Assembly (NCBI GenBank): GCA_014189435.1
Contig: CP050293.1
Location: 935,001 to 999,000, forward strand
Direction: 5' to 3'
Source: Mesorhizobium loti
Lineage (GTDB): Bacteria; Pseudomonadota; Alphaproteobacteria; Rhizobiales; Rhizobiaceae
DNA length: 64,000 nucleotides
Below are positions 50,004 to 58,688 of the stretch, one piece after another. The notes beneath the pieces are model-generated. The model searched no databases. It was not told where the DNA came from and worked only from the letters and a program-made list of their open reading frames with translations. The position numbers were made by a program, and so were the translations under genes. Every line of letters begins with the position of its first letter. Positions within the stretch are counted from its first letter, which is position 1.

Positions 50004-50360
50004 TCACGCCTCGAAGTGCAGGATATAGAGCTTGCGCGTCTTCTCGTGGATCGTCCATTCGCCGTTCCAACCCTTCGGCAGCACCAGCATTTCGCCAGGA
50101 CCGACGTCCTCGCTGCGGCCATCGGGACCATGCAGCGAGACCCGGCCCGAGACGATATGGCAGGTTTCGGAATTGATCTCGCGTGATGCGGTGAAGCGGC
50201 CCGGCGTGCACTCCCAGACACCGACTTCCAGCGTGCCGTCCGGCGAGGTCCACAGCGTCTTCGACGCTTCGCGCTGATCGCCGCTGATCGAGGTCGGCTT
50301 GGGCTCGGGCTCGCCGAGATCGATGGAAGCGAGATGGGCGAAGGTCTGGAAGTCGGTCAT
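50004..50360 (-). CDS. Small cupin-domain protein
   Basis: A 118-residue single cupin (HIVSGRVSLHGPDG, then VGPGEMLVLPKGWNGEWTIHE) of the ethanolamine-utilisation/(S)-ureidoglycine-like type (TLWTSPDGTLEVGVWECTPG). It is the last gene of the second amine operon, 9 bp after the oxidase gene. It may bind a metal or small ligand; catalytic or sensory role unknown. Confidence 0.75.
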   Translation of the reverse strand: MTDFQTFAHLASIDLGEPEPKPTSISGDQREASKTLWTSPDGTLEVGVWECTPGRFTASREINSETCHIVSGRVSLHGPDGRSEDVGPGEMLVLPKGWNGEWTIHEKTRKLYILHFEA

Positions 50361-50369
50361 GGCAGTCTC

Positions 50370-51752
50370 TCAATGTCCTGTGATGCGGTCGGCGATCGCG
50401 GCCAGCTTCGACGTGTGCTGGAGGCCGGCTTCCTCGCGCTCGTCGGCGACGCGATAGAGCTGATACATCGAATGGACACCGAGCCAGCGCATCGGCTCGG
50501 GCTCCCATTTGCTGACCTGACGGTTGACCCAAGGCAGGCGGGTCAGTTCTGTGTCGCGGCGCAGGATGAGGTCGCGCAGCGTGCGGCCCGAGAGGTTGGA
50601 ACTCGACACGCCGAGCCCGACATAGCCGCCGGCCCAGCCGATGCCGGTTTGCGGATCGAGCCCTGCCGTCGTGCACCAGTCGCGCGGCACGCCGAGCACA
50701 CCGCACCAGGCGTGGTCGATGCGAAGCTTGGCTGTCTGCGGCAGAAGCCGGGTGAGGATGGCGTGCAGGCTCTCGATCGTCGCCTGCTGCGTCTGGCCAC
50801 GCACGTCCGTTTGCGAGCCGTAGCGATAGGGCACGCCGCGTCCGCCCATGGTGATGCGGCCTTCCCTTGTGCGTTGCGCATAGCAATAGGCGTGCGCGGC
50901 GTCGCCCAGAAGCTCGTGGTCTTGCCAGCCGATCTCGTCCCACAGCGACTGCGGCAACGGCTCGGTGATGATCTGCGCGCTGTTGAGTGGCAGCCAGAGC
51001 CGTTCATTGCCTGGTATGCCGGCCGTGAACCCTTCCGTGGCGCGGATGATGATCGGTGCGCGCACGGTGCCGCGATTCGTCGTGACCTTGCCCTTCTCGA
51101 TGCCGGTCACGGTGGTCTGCTCGTAGATCGGCACGCCGAGCCGCTCGACGGCTTCGGACAGGCCGCGCACCAGCTTGGCCGGCTGCACGCGCGCGGTGCC
51201 GTGGTGGACATAGCCGCCAAGCACATTTTTGATGTTGATGCGGGCCTTGGCCTCTGCCTGGCCGATCAGGCTGACACGTTCGCTCGGCACGCTCCAGCCG
51301 ATCGCATCGGCATAGGCAGCGTTGATCCGTTCGAGCTGCGGCGGGTTGGTGGCGACCGTCAGATTGTCGACGCGGCGGATGTCGGCATCGATGCCTTCGG
51401 CCTCGGTCACCTTGATTACTTCGTCGACCGTGCCGTGCATGGCGGTTTCCATGTCGATGACGGCGCCGCGCGTCGAGGTCTGCAGATATTTCTCGCGTGA
51501 CCAGCTGAAGCCGCCGGACAGCCAGCCGCCATTGCGGCCCGACGCGCCGAAGCCGGCGAACTCCCGCTCGACGATGGCGATGCGGATCGCTGGATCGGCC
51601 TTCTTCAGATAATAAGCCGTCCACAGGCCGGTGTAGCCGGCGCCGACGATGCAGACATCGGCTTCGAGGTCGCCAGGGAGCGGCGCGCGATAAGCCGGCA
51701 GGCCGATGTCGGCATACCAGAACGAGACGTTGCCGTTGACTTTGGCGTCCAT
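50370..51752 (-). CDS. DAO-family FAD oxidoreductase (PuuB-like amine oxidase)
   Basis: A 460-residue flavoenzyme with the FAD motif DVCIVGAGYTGLWTAYYL near residue 33, EREFAGFGASGRNGGWLSGG, and C-terminal WAGGYVGLGVSSSNLSGR. This pattern is typical of gamma-glutamylputrescine oxidase and related amino-group oxidases, which yield an aldehyde, ammonia and peroxide. It sits behind a polyamine-type transporter and a PuuR-like regulator. No gamma-glutamylputrescine synthetase (puuA) is in the window, so the substrate may be another amine. Confidence 0.82.
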   Translation of the reverse strand: MDAKVNGNVSFWYADIGLPAYRAPLPGDLEADVCIVGAGYTGLWTAYYLKKADPAIRIAIVEREFAGFGASGRNGGWLSGGFSWSREKYLQTSTRGAVIDMETAMHGTVDEVIKVTEAEGIDADIRRVDNLTVATNPPQLERINAAYADAIGWSVPSERVSLIGQAEAKARINIKNVLGGYVHHGTARVQPAKLVRGLSEAVERLGVPIYEQTTVTGIEKGKVTTNRGTVRAPIIIRATEGFTAGIPGNERLWLPLNSAQIITEPLPQSLWDEIGWQDHELLGDAAHAYCYAQRTREGRITMGGRGVPYRYGSQTDVRGQTQQATIESLHAILTRLLPQTAKLRIDHAWCGVLGVPRDWCTTAGLDPQTGIGWAGGYVGLGVSSSNLSGRTLRDLILRRDTELTRLPWVNRQVSKWEPEPMRWLGVHSMYQLYRVADEREEAGLQHTSKLAAIADRITGH

Positions 51753-51781
51753 GTCTAAAATTCCTGCGGGGAAAAGAGCGG

Positions 51782-52888
51782 TCAGGTCATCGTCATGTCG
51801 GCGCGGTCGTCGTCGGCAAGAAGTTTTGCATCGACGACCGACCAGCGCAGATCGACCGTGTCACCAATCGAGAACGGTGTGGCTTCCAGAGACGAGCGCA
51901 CGATGGCCACCGAGCCGTCGCGAAGCGTCACCTGGTATTTCGAACCCGACCCCAGATAGATCGCCTCGCTGACCTCACCGGTGAGGCTGTTCTGCCCGGC
52001 GGCGGGAGGCGTGTTGGTGCCGGCAAGCGAGAGCTTTTCCGGCCGCAGCAGGACCACCGGTTTCCGGCCGGCAAGCTTGCCGTTGGCCACGATCTTCTGG
52101 CCGGCGATGGTCAGGCTGGTCTCGTTTCCGGACGTCTGGGCCTCGCCGCGCAAACTGGTCGATTCGCCGATGAACTTCGCCACGAATAGGGTCGTCGGCT
52201 CGTCATAGAGCTGGCGGCCGGTTCCCACCTGTTCGATACGTCCCTGGTTGAACACGGCGATGCGGTCGGACAGAACCAGTGCCTCTTCCTGATCATGCGT
52301 CACATAGACGAAGGTGGTGCCGAGTTCGCGGTGGATGCGCTTGATTTCCAGCTGCAGCCATTCGCGCAGTTTCTTGTCGAGCGCGCCAAGCGGCTCGTCC
52401 ATCAAAAGCAGCGGCGGATCGAAGACGATGGCGCGCGCTAGCGCCACGCGCTGCTGCTGGCCGCCGGAAAGCTCCGAGGGATAGCGATGCGCGAAATCGG
52501 CCATCTTGACCATGTCCAGCGCCCGCGCGACCTGGCGGTCGCGCGCCTGCTTGTCCATGCCGCGCAAGGTGAGGGGATAGGCGACGTTCTTGCCGACCGT
52601 CATGTGCGGAAACAGCGCGTAATGCTGGAAGACGACGCCGATGTTGCGCTTGTGCGCCGGCAGCGCGACGATGCTTTTGCCGCCGACGGCGAGGTCGCCG
52701 GAGGTGAGGTCGGTGAAGCCCGCGACGACGTTGAGCGTGGTGGTCTTGCCCGAGCCGCTGGGGCCGAGCAGCGTCATGAACTCGCCCGGCTCGATATGCA
52801 GGCTGACATCGTCGAGCGCGGTGAAATTGCCGTAGCGCTTGGTTGCGCCCTTGATGTCGATGGCCGCGCCACGTTCCCTCGCAGTCAT
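51782..52888 (-). CDS. Polyamine-type ABC ATPase (PotA-like), second copy
   Basis: A 368-residue ATPase with Walker A GPSGSGKTT near residue 43, signature LSGGQQQRVALARAI, Walker B LLLMDEPLGALD and a C-terminal TOBE domain (about 285-355). It begins 1 bp after the PotC-like stop and precedes the oxidase gene. It energises the permeases at 52890-54598 and is only moderately like the PotA at 23241-24335, so the two systems probably differ in substrate. Confidence 0.88.
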   Translation of the reverse strand: MTARERGAAIDIKGATKRYGNFTALDDVSLHIEPGEFMTLLGPSGSGKTTTLNVVAGFTDLTSGDLAVGGKSIVALPAHKRNIGVVFQHYALFPHMTVGKNVAYPLTLRGMDKQARDRQVARALDMVKMADFAHRYPSELSGGQQQRVALARAIVFDPPLLLMDEPLGALDKKLREWLQLEIKRIHRELGTTFVYVTHDQEEALVLSDRIAVFNQGRIEQVGTGRQLYDEPTTLFVAKFIGESTSLRGEAQTSGNETSLTIAGQKIVANGKLAGRKPVVLLRPEKLSLAGTNTPPAAGQNSLTGEVSEAIYLGSGSKYQVTLRDGSVAIVRSSLEATPFSIGDTVDLRWSVVDAKLLADDDRADMTMT

Positions 52889-52889
52889 C

Positions 52890-53693
52890 TCAACTCCTCG
52901 TCGATTTCGAGCTGATGATCAGCCCGGCGCTGATGATCAGCGTCGTGGCAATGAAGATGATGGTTCCGACCGCCGTCACTGTCGGATCGGCGTCACGGGT
53001 GATGCTGGTGAAGATCTGCACCGGCAAGGTCTTCAGGTAGGGGCTGGTGATGAACAGCGCGACGATGATTTCATCGAAGGAGGTGACGAAGGCAAACAAC
53101 AGCCCCGACAGGATGCCGGGCGCGATCAACGGCAAGGTCACCGTGCGGAAGACAGTGAAGCGGTCGGCGCCGAGGCTTGCCGCCGCCGTCTCCAGCCGCA
53201 CATCGAAGACTTCGAGGCTCGCCGACACGGCGATGATGACGAAGGGGATTGCCAGCATCGTGTGCGCGATGACGAAGCCGGTGGTGGTGCCAACGAGCTG
53301 GTAGTCGAGGTAGACGGCATAGATGCCGATCGCCAGCACCACGCCGGGCACGATCATCGGCGTGATCAGGATGGCGCGCAGCAGGCCGGCGCCGGCATGT
53401 TTCATGCGGCTGAGGCCAAGCGCCGCCAGCGTGCCGATCAGGGTGGCGGCGACGGCGACGAGGCCCGCGACCCTGAGCGAATTGAAGAAGCTCGACAGCC
53501 AATCGGGGTTGGTGAAGAAATTCGCGTACCATTGCCAGGAGAAGCCGGAGGGCGGGAAGGCAAGCGACTTCTTCTCGTTGAACGACATCGGGATGATGAC
53601 CAGCGTCGGCATCACCAGCCACACGGCGACCAGCAGGCAGAACAGGCCAAGCAGAATGCGGAACGGTGCCAGTCTCATGATCGCCAGCCTCAT
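52890..53693 (-). CDS. Polyamine-type ABC permease (PotC-like), second copy
   Basis: A 267-residue permease with six membrane segments and EAA loop (TAAASLGADRFTVFRTVTLP). I chose ATG 53693 because it overlaps the PotB stop (ATGA); a second ATG at 53678 is possible. The frame extends upstream only as a shadow of the PotB-like gene. Confidence 0.86.
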   Translation of the reverse strand: MRLAIMRLAPFRILLGLFCLLVAVWLVMPTLVIIPMSFNEKKSLAFPPSGFSWQWYANFFTNPDWLSSFFNSLRVAGLVAVAATLIGTLAALGLSRMKHAGAGLLRAILITPMIVPGVVLAIGIYAVYLDYQLVGTTTGFVIAHTMLAIPFVIIAVSASLEVFDVRLETAAASLGADRFTVFRTVTLPLIAPGILSGLLFAFVTSFDEIIVALFITSPYLKTLPVQIFTSITRDADPTVTAVGTIIFIATTLIISAGLIISSKSTRS

Positions 53694-54598
53694 GATCTGG
53701 ACGCCTGCTTGTGGCGCTGGCGCATCAGCGGGGCGGCGAGCGCCAGCAGCACGAAGGTCGCGACCAGCAGCACGACGCCCATGGCGCCGCCGCGGCCCCA
53801 GTTGAGCAGGCTGAGCACCTGGCTCTGAACCAGCGTCGACAGCATGGTGCTGCGCGGGCCGCCGAGCAGGGCAGGGGTGATGTAGAAGCCGAGCGACAGG
53901 ATGAATACGATGATGGCGCCGGCGAAAACACCAGGCAGCGACAGCGGCAGATAGATCTGCATGAAGGCGCGCGCCGGCCGCGCGCCGAGGCTGCGCGCCG
54001 CCTGGACGAGGCGCAAATCGATGCCGCGCATGACCGAATAGAGCGGCAGGATCATGAACGGCAGCAGCACTTGCGCCATGCCGATCACCACGCCGGTCTG
54101 CGTTCGGATCAGCTTCACGCCGTCGAAGCCGAGCAGCCTGATCACCGAATTGATGATGCCGGAATCCTGCAAAAGGATGACCCAGGCCAAGGTACGTACC
54201 ACGCCGCTGACCCAGAACGGCACCAGCACGCACAGGATGAGGACCAGCCGCAGGCGCGGCCCAACGGCCGTCATGAGATAGGCGTAGGGGTAGGCGGCGA
54301 TGACGCAGACAATGGTCACCCAGGCGGCGATGGAAAAGGTGCGCCACAGGACGGTGACGTTCACCGGCGTGGAAAAGAACCAGACATAGTTCTGCAGGCC
54401 CCAGGCCGGGTCCGAGAAACTGCGCAGCGTGACGGTCAGCAAGGGATAGCCCATCGCCGCGATGAGCAGAGCCAAGGCCGGCATCGCCAGCAGCGAAGGA
54501 TAGGCGGCAAGGCGCGGGCGCCGTTGCGGCCCCTGCACGGCACCTGACGGCCGGGGATGATCACCCCCGGCCGTCGGCATATGCGATGTCTGGCTCAC
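53690..54598 (-). CDS. Polyamine-type ABC permease (PotB-like), second copy
   Basis: A 302-residue permease with a Pro-rich cytoplasmic N-terminus (about 1-30), six membrane segments and EAA loop (QAARSLGARPARAFMQIYLP). It lies 24 bp after the binding-protein gene and overlaps the PotC-like gene. Confidence 0.86.
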   Translation of the reverse strand: MSQTSHMPTAGGDHPRPSGAVQGPQRRPRLAAYPSLLAMPALALLIAAMGYPLLTVTLRSFSDPAWGLQNYVWFFSTPVNVTVLWRTFSIAAWVTIVCVIAAYPYAYLMTAVGPRLRLVLILCVLVPFWVSGVVRTLAWVILLQDSGIINSVIRLLGFDGVKLIRTQTGVVIGMAQVLLPFMILPLYSVMRGIDLRLVQAARSLGARPARAFMQIYLPLSLPGVFAGAIIVFILSLGFYITPALLGGPRSTMLSTLVQSQVLSLLNWGRGGAMGVVLLVATFVLLALAAPLMRQRHKQASRS

Positions 54599-54622
54599 GC
54601 CGTCACCTCAGCGGCAGCCGGC

Positions 54623-55702
54623 TCAGTTGCCGGCCATCAGCGCCGTCCACTTGTCGGACGCGGTGGCGAAGTTGGCGACCCAGAACTTGATGTTCTGCTG
54701 GTAACCGAGCTTGGCGTGGTCCGGCGTGTTGGTCAGGAAGGCGCCGACGGACGCGTCCACCTTCGGCTGTGCCTCGTTGTTGATCGGCGAGTAGGATGTC
54801 TGCTCGGTCAGGATTTCCTGCGACTTCTTGCCGAGATAGGCATTGATCAACGCATAGGAGGCGTCGGTGTCCTTGGCGCCGACCGGGATGGTCAGCTGAT
54901 CCATGACGACCAGCCAGTCCTTCCACACCGGCGTGTAGGCAGCACCGTTCTTGACCGCCGTCATGGCGCGGCCGGTCCACATGATGATCATGTCGGCCTC
55001 GCCGGATTCGGCGAGCTGCTGGGATTCGGCGCCGGTCTTCCAGAAGATGGTGTCCGGACCGATTGCCTTGATCTTGGCGATGCCCTTGTCGATGTCGGCC
55101 GGCGTCATGGCGTCGACCTTGCCGCCGTCGGCCAGGATGGCCTGTTCGATCAGGCCACCGATCGGGCTGCCGCTGCCATCGATGGCGCGGGTGCCGGGGA
55201 ATTTCACGGTGTCGAAGAAATCCTTCCAGTCCTTCGGCGGATTGTCCTTGTACTTGTCATTCTTGTACATCAGGACCATGCCGTAGTTCATCGCCGGCAC
55301 GCTGCATTCGCCGACCTGTCCGGCCGGGATGTGCGAGATGTCGAGCTTGGTCAGGTCGAGTTTCTGGAACAGTTTTCCGCAATGCACGAAGGGCGGAAAA
55401 TCGTCTGTATCGACGACATCCCAGGTCACATTGCCGGATTCCACCTGCGCCTGAAGCTTGGCGATTTCGGTCGGTCCGTCGTTCAAAAGTTTGACGCCGC
55501 TCTTGTCGACGAACTCCTTGAGCGCGGCGACCTGGCCGTCCTGGTAGATGCCGCCATAGGAGACGAAGGTCAGCGTCTTGCCCTTCAGCGATCCGTCGAC
55601 GACGGTCCCGGCCGGCGGTGCGTTCTGTGCGTGAGCGGCGGCTGCGAGCAAGGCCAGTGCGGCGGCGCCGACAAACCCGGCCCATCTTGATCTGCTTCCC
55701 AT
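54623..55702 (-). CDS. Polyamine-type ABC binding protein (PotD-like), second copy
   Basis: A 359-residue exported protein with signal peptide ending AAAHA and the SBP_bac_8-type body (GKTLTFVSYGGIYQDGQVAA, then WDVVDTDDFPPFVHCGK). It starts 3 bp after the XRE-cupin regulator stop, so regulator and transporter share a transcript. It differs clearly from the PotD at 20419 and is nearer to the YdcS/PotF-like branch. Confidence 0.87.
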   Translation of the reverse strand: MGSRSRWAGFVGAAALALLAAAAHAQNAPPAGTVVDGSLKGKTLTFVSYGGIYQDGQVAALKEFVDKSGVKLLNDGPTEIAKLQAQVESGNVTWDVVDTDDFPPFVHCGKLFQKLDLTKLDISHIPAGQVGECSVPAMNYGMVLMYKNDKYKDNPPKDWKDFFDTVKFPGTRAIDGSGSPIGGLIEQAILADGGKVDAMTPADIDKGIAKIKAIGPDTIFWKTGAESQQLAESGEADMIIMWTGRAMTAVKNGAAYTPVWKDWLVVMDQLTIPVGAKDTDASYALINAYLGKKSQEILTEQTSYSPINNEAQPKVDASVGAFLTNTPDHAKLGYQQNIKFWVANFATASDKWTALMAGN

Positions 55703-55705
55703 TTT

Positions 55706-56398
55706 CTAACCCTCCGATGGCTCGCTGTTTGATTTTGGCAGACCGGGCGCGAGCGTTTTCCGGGCTACATATTGGTCGAGGTCGACGGCGCCGCTGGTCG
55801 GCGGCGCGATGATCCAGAGCACTTCGGCCACCGTGTCGCCGACATTGATGGTTCGGTGCGGCGTCGAGGTCGAGTATTCGATGCTGTCGCCCTCTTCGAG
55901 GATGAAGCTCTCGTCTCCGAGCGTCAGTTGCACGCGCCCGCGCAGCACGAGGAACATCTCGTGCGCGTTGCCATGCGTGTAAGGCACGTCGCCGGTCGAG
56001 CCACCGACGGCGAATTCGCCGCAATAGACTTCCATCTCATGGATTGGCCGGCGCGACAGCAGCGTCTTGCGGTAGCCTTCGCTGGTCGGCAGCGCCGGCC
56101 GCTCGGCGCGTGTCAGCACCGTGTGCGGCGACACTTCGCAGTCGTCGAAAAGGTCGGCCAAGCTGATGCCGAGCGCATTGGCGATCAGCATCAGCGTGCT
56201 GGTGTTGGCGCCCGAAAGGCCGCGCTCGAGCTGGCTCAGGAAACTGGCGGTGGTGCCGATCATGTCGCCGAGCTGGCGCAGCGTCAGGCGTCGCGTGGTG
56301 CGATAGGCCTTGATGCGATCGCCGAGCACCGTCGAGCGGCGCGCTTCCGCGCTGGACGCGGCGCTGTCGTCTGGGATGTGATCCTCGGCAATCTTCAT
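55706..56398 (-). CDS. XRE-cupin transcriptional regulator (PuuR-like)
   Basis: A 230-residue regulator. The helix-turn-helix (about 30-85: LTLRQLGDMIGTTASFLSQL) is followed by a C-terminal cupin (about 150-205: GNAHEMFLVLRGRVQLTLGD). PuuR, which represses putrescine use, has this build. I chose ATG 56398; GTG 56416 is in frame but lies within the operator dyad at 56413-56435. It heads the second pot operon and probably autoregulates. Confidence 0.86.
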   Translation of the reverse strand: MKIAEDHIPDDSAASSAEARRSTVLGDRIKAYRTTRRLTLRQLGDMIGTTASFLSQLERGLSGANTSTLMLIANALGISLADLFDDCEVSPHTVLTRAERPALPTSEGYRKTLLSRRPIHEMEVYCGEFAVGGSTGDVPYTHGNAHEMFLVLRGRVQLTLGDESFILEEGDSIEYSTSTPHRTINVGDTVAEVLWIIAPPTSGAVDLDQYVARKTLAPGLPKSNSEPSEG

Positions 56399-56412
56399 GG
56401 CGATCTCAGGGT

Positions 56413-56435
56413 TCACTTAACATGCTATTAAGTGA
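56413..56435. promoter_or_regulatory. Operator dyad TCACTTAA-N7-TTAAGTGA
   Basis: A perfect 8-bp inverted repeat with a 7-bp spacer, 14 bp upstream of the XRE-cupin start. It is AT-rich in GC-rich surroundings. Position and symmetry suit autoregulation by the XRE-cupin protein of the whole operon 50004-56398. Confidence 0.65.
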
Positions 56436-56541
56436 TGCCTCCTGGCAAGCGGATTCGCCTGCTCATCTGAAAATCGCTGATGGACCTGCAGAGGGTGCAT
56501 GATCGGCCGACCGGCAGGAGCAGCGTGCCGGTTCGGCCCGA

Positions 56542-57645
56542 TCACTGGATCATGAAGCGCGAACTGAACGGCAGGCTTGCCGCGCCGACGGCCTTCGGGC
56601 TGATGGTAACGCGCGCCGGCAACGCTTCGATGGTGGCGAATTCCTGGCTGATGTCGGCGCACAGTGCCTTGGCGATTTTCTGCGGCGCGTAGCTGGACAG
56701 GACGACCGTCCTGAATTCGACAAACTGGGTCAGCGCGGAGATCGACGCTTTCAGGCGGTTGGAGCATTCCCCCAGCCATGCGCCGTAGGCCTCGCCAAGG
56801 TCGGGCCACTCAGGGCTGCTGCTCCAGATGATTTCGGACGGGCGACCGCGCCTGGTCAGTTCGCTCTCCAGGCGCACAAGGCCATGATCGAAGCTGGCGC
56901 TGGAGTTTCCCTTGTAGATCTGGTGGTTGAGGATGAGCCTGCTCTGCAGCCTTGCTCCGAGATAGAAGAACAAATAGTCGTTCAGCGGCTTGGCGACGCC
57001 GAACATGCTTTCGCCGCCGGCCGCCGCGGTGATGTCGTTCTGCACGAAAACCGGCAGCTTGATTTGTTCCTCGATCTCACCCTGCAAGGCCTTGAGCGAC
57101 GTGCTCGATCCGTTGCGGGTTGCAGCCATCGCGTCGACTTCGTCGGGAACAGCCAGTCCGATGCCGGCGACGCGGCCGCGCGCCTCGACCGGCAGGCTCG
57201 TCATGGCTTGCCTGATCGCCTCCAGCAGTTCGCTGCTTTGCGGAAAGGGATTGGCTTCATCCGCCGGCAACTGCGTGTGGAAGCGCACGGTGCCGATGAA
57301 GTCGATGAGCGCGATGTCGATCCTGCGCCGGCTGAAGCCGACGCCAACCGCATAGGCGCCCTCCGGGTTGAGCGAAAGCGGGATGGTGGGCGGCCCGACG
57401 CGACCGCGCTGCGCCTCGCCCTGGGAGACCAGGCCCTCCTGCTCCAGTGAACGGACGATGACCGAGGCCGTCTGCGCCGACAGGCCGGTCTTCTCGCCGA
57501 TTTCCATCCGCGAAATGCCTTCGTTCTGAAGCAGCAGCGACAGCACCAGCCGCTCATTGTAGCTGCGCACGCTCAATGCATTCAGCCCGCTCGCACGATC
57601 GGCGATGCGCAACGGATTGGGTGGTGCGAATCTCATATCAGGCAA
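56542..57645 (-). CDS. ROK-family regulator lacking the usual zinc motif
   Basis: A 367-residue protein with an N-terminal winged helix (ISRMEIGEKTGLSAQTASVIVRSL) and a ROK domain (GAYAVGVGFSRRRIDIALIDFIG; FVQNDITAAAGGE supplies the catalytic-type Asp). The cysteine-rich zinc loop (CxCGxxGC) of most ROK proteins is missing, so it is unlikely to be a sugar kinase and is a regulator with an altered effector pocket. It is divergent, across the SGNH gene, from the sugar ABC operon it probably controls. Confidence 0.82.
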   Translation of the reverse strand: MPDMRFAPPNPLRIADRASGLNALSVRSYNERLVLSLLLQNEGISRMEIGEKTGLSAQTASVIVRSLEQEGLVSQGEAQRGRVGPPTIPLSLNPEGAYAVGVGFSRRRIDIALIDFIGTVRFHTQLPADEANPFPQSSELLEAIRQAMTSLPVEARGRVAGIGLAVPDEVDAMAATRNGSSTSLKALQGEIEEQIKLPVFVQNDITAAAGGESMFGVAKPLNDYLFFYLGARLQSRLILNHQIYKGNSSASFDHGLVRLESELTRRGRPSEIIWSSSPEWPDLGEAYGAWLGECSNRLKASISALTQFVEFRTVVLSSYAPQKIAKALCADISQEFATIEALPARVTISPKAVGAASLPFSSRFMIQ

Positions 57646-57693
57646 GGGTCGCCCCGTCGGTAAGCGCGCGTTGCCTCGCGGCGGTATGGTTGC

Positions 57694-58344
57694 TCATGTC
57701 GAGCGGCTCCAGCCGATGGCATCGACCGCGCGGGCGAGTGCGGTGCCGAGCAATCTGTGCGCCTCGGCATCGATGTGAAATCCGTCCGCTTCGCTGCACG
57801 ACACCACCGAGCCGGCATCGAAAAAATGCAGTTCGAGCGAGTCCGCCAGAACCTCGAACTCAAGCGCGAGCAGGCGCGATTTCTCCGGCGCGCCGGCAAA
57901 GATCGACTTCCATTCCTTGACGTCGTCCTGCATCGGCGGCGGCGCCACGATCATGATCTCGGGCGTCGAGCCGCCCGGGCCGGGCGCCAGCTCCTTGATG
58001 TCGTAGACGAGGCAGCCGATGCCCATGGCCACTTCCGACGGCGGCTTGTTGAAGCGGATTTTCAGGTCGTTGGTGCCGAGCATGATGATGACGAGGTCGA
58101 GCGTCGCATGGCTCTGCAGGCAAGGGCGAAGATAGGTTCGGCCGTTCTTGTGGGCGCCCTCGATAGGATCGTCGTGGACGGTGGTCCGGCCGCTCAATCC
58201 CTCCTCGATCACATACCAGTCAGGCCCTAGCTGAGATCGCAGTATTCCCGGCCACCGCTCTTCAGGACCGTAGCGCTCGAGCGGCCCCCTGCCGGGGATC
58301 TGGCCGTGCGTGTTGGAGTCGCCGTAGCACAAGACTGATCGCAT
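57694..58344 (-). CDS. SGNH/GDSL-family hydrolase
   Basis: A 216-residue hydrolase without a signal peptide. Block I is LCYGDSNTHG (Ser nucleophile), block III LGTNDLK, block V DGFHID (Asp-His). The family cleaves esters, often acetyl groups on sugars. I chose ATG 58344; the frame extends to 58422 without homology. It lies 48 bp above the ROK gene on the same strand, and a related enzyme ends the divergent operon at 63382. Confidence 0.83.
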   Translation of the reverse strand: MRSVLCYGDSNTHGQIPGRGPLERYGPEERWPGILRSQLGPDWYVIEEGLSGRTTVHDDPIEGAHKNGRTYLRPCLQSHATLDLVIIMLGTNDLKIRFNKPPSEVAMGIGCLVYDIKELAPGPGGSTPEIMIVAPPPMQDDVKEWKSIFAGAPEKSRLLALEFEVLADSLELHFFDAGSVVSCSEADGFHIDAEAHRLLGTALARAVDAIGWSRST

Positions 58345-58431
58345 GTTTTTCCCGCCGGAACTGACAGCGCGCCGAAGCCGGCGAGCGTCATTCATGATGG
58401 ATAGAGGAGCGGTGAAAGGCAAGCAAGAGAA

Positions 58432-58450
58432 TAGTCATTCAACATGACTA
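58432..58450 (+). promoter_or_regulatory. Operator dyad TAGTCAT-N5-ATGACTA
   Basis: A perfect 7-bp inverted repeat ending 4 bp before a consensus -35 box. It lies in the 344-bp gap between the SGNH gene and the sugar ABC operon. A likely site for the ROK regulator encoded at 56542-57645. Confidence 0.62.
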
Positions 58451-58454
58451 ACTA

Positions 58455-58483
58455 TTGACAGGCCGAATCCGCTGTGCTTCTAA
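58455..58483 (+). promoter_or_regulatory. Sigma-70-type promoter of the sugar ABC operon
   Basis: TTGACA (58455-58460), 17 bp, then TTCTAA (58478-58483). The -35 is perfect, the -10 weak. The transcript would have an untranslated leader of about 200 nt before the gene at 58689; no structure was recognised in that leader. Confidence 0.5.
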
Positions 58484-58688
58484 AGTGCCCGGAGGAGTTC
58501 TCGACCGTCATCATCGTCCAGCCCAAATTGGACCTCGACACGTCTGTGTTCGGGGGCGGGAGAATTGCGTGCATCGGTCGGTTTGTGACGACGAGCATGC
58601 ATTGGGAGAGCGTCTCGCGGCCCGTGCGCATTCGCACGGCCGGCCATACGAATTCGTAGGCCGGGGCAACCATAAGGAGGAGAGTTCA

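Noticed and set aside
58474..58659. Short plus-strand frame upstream of the sugar binding-protein gene
   Set aside because: It overlaps the predicted -10 and leader, has no ribosome-binding site and no family resemblance.
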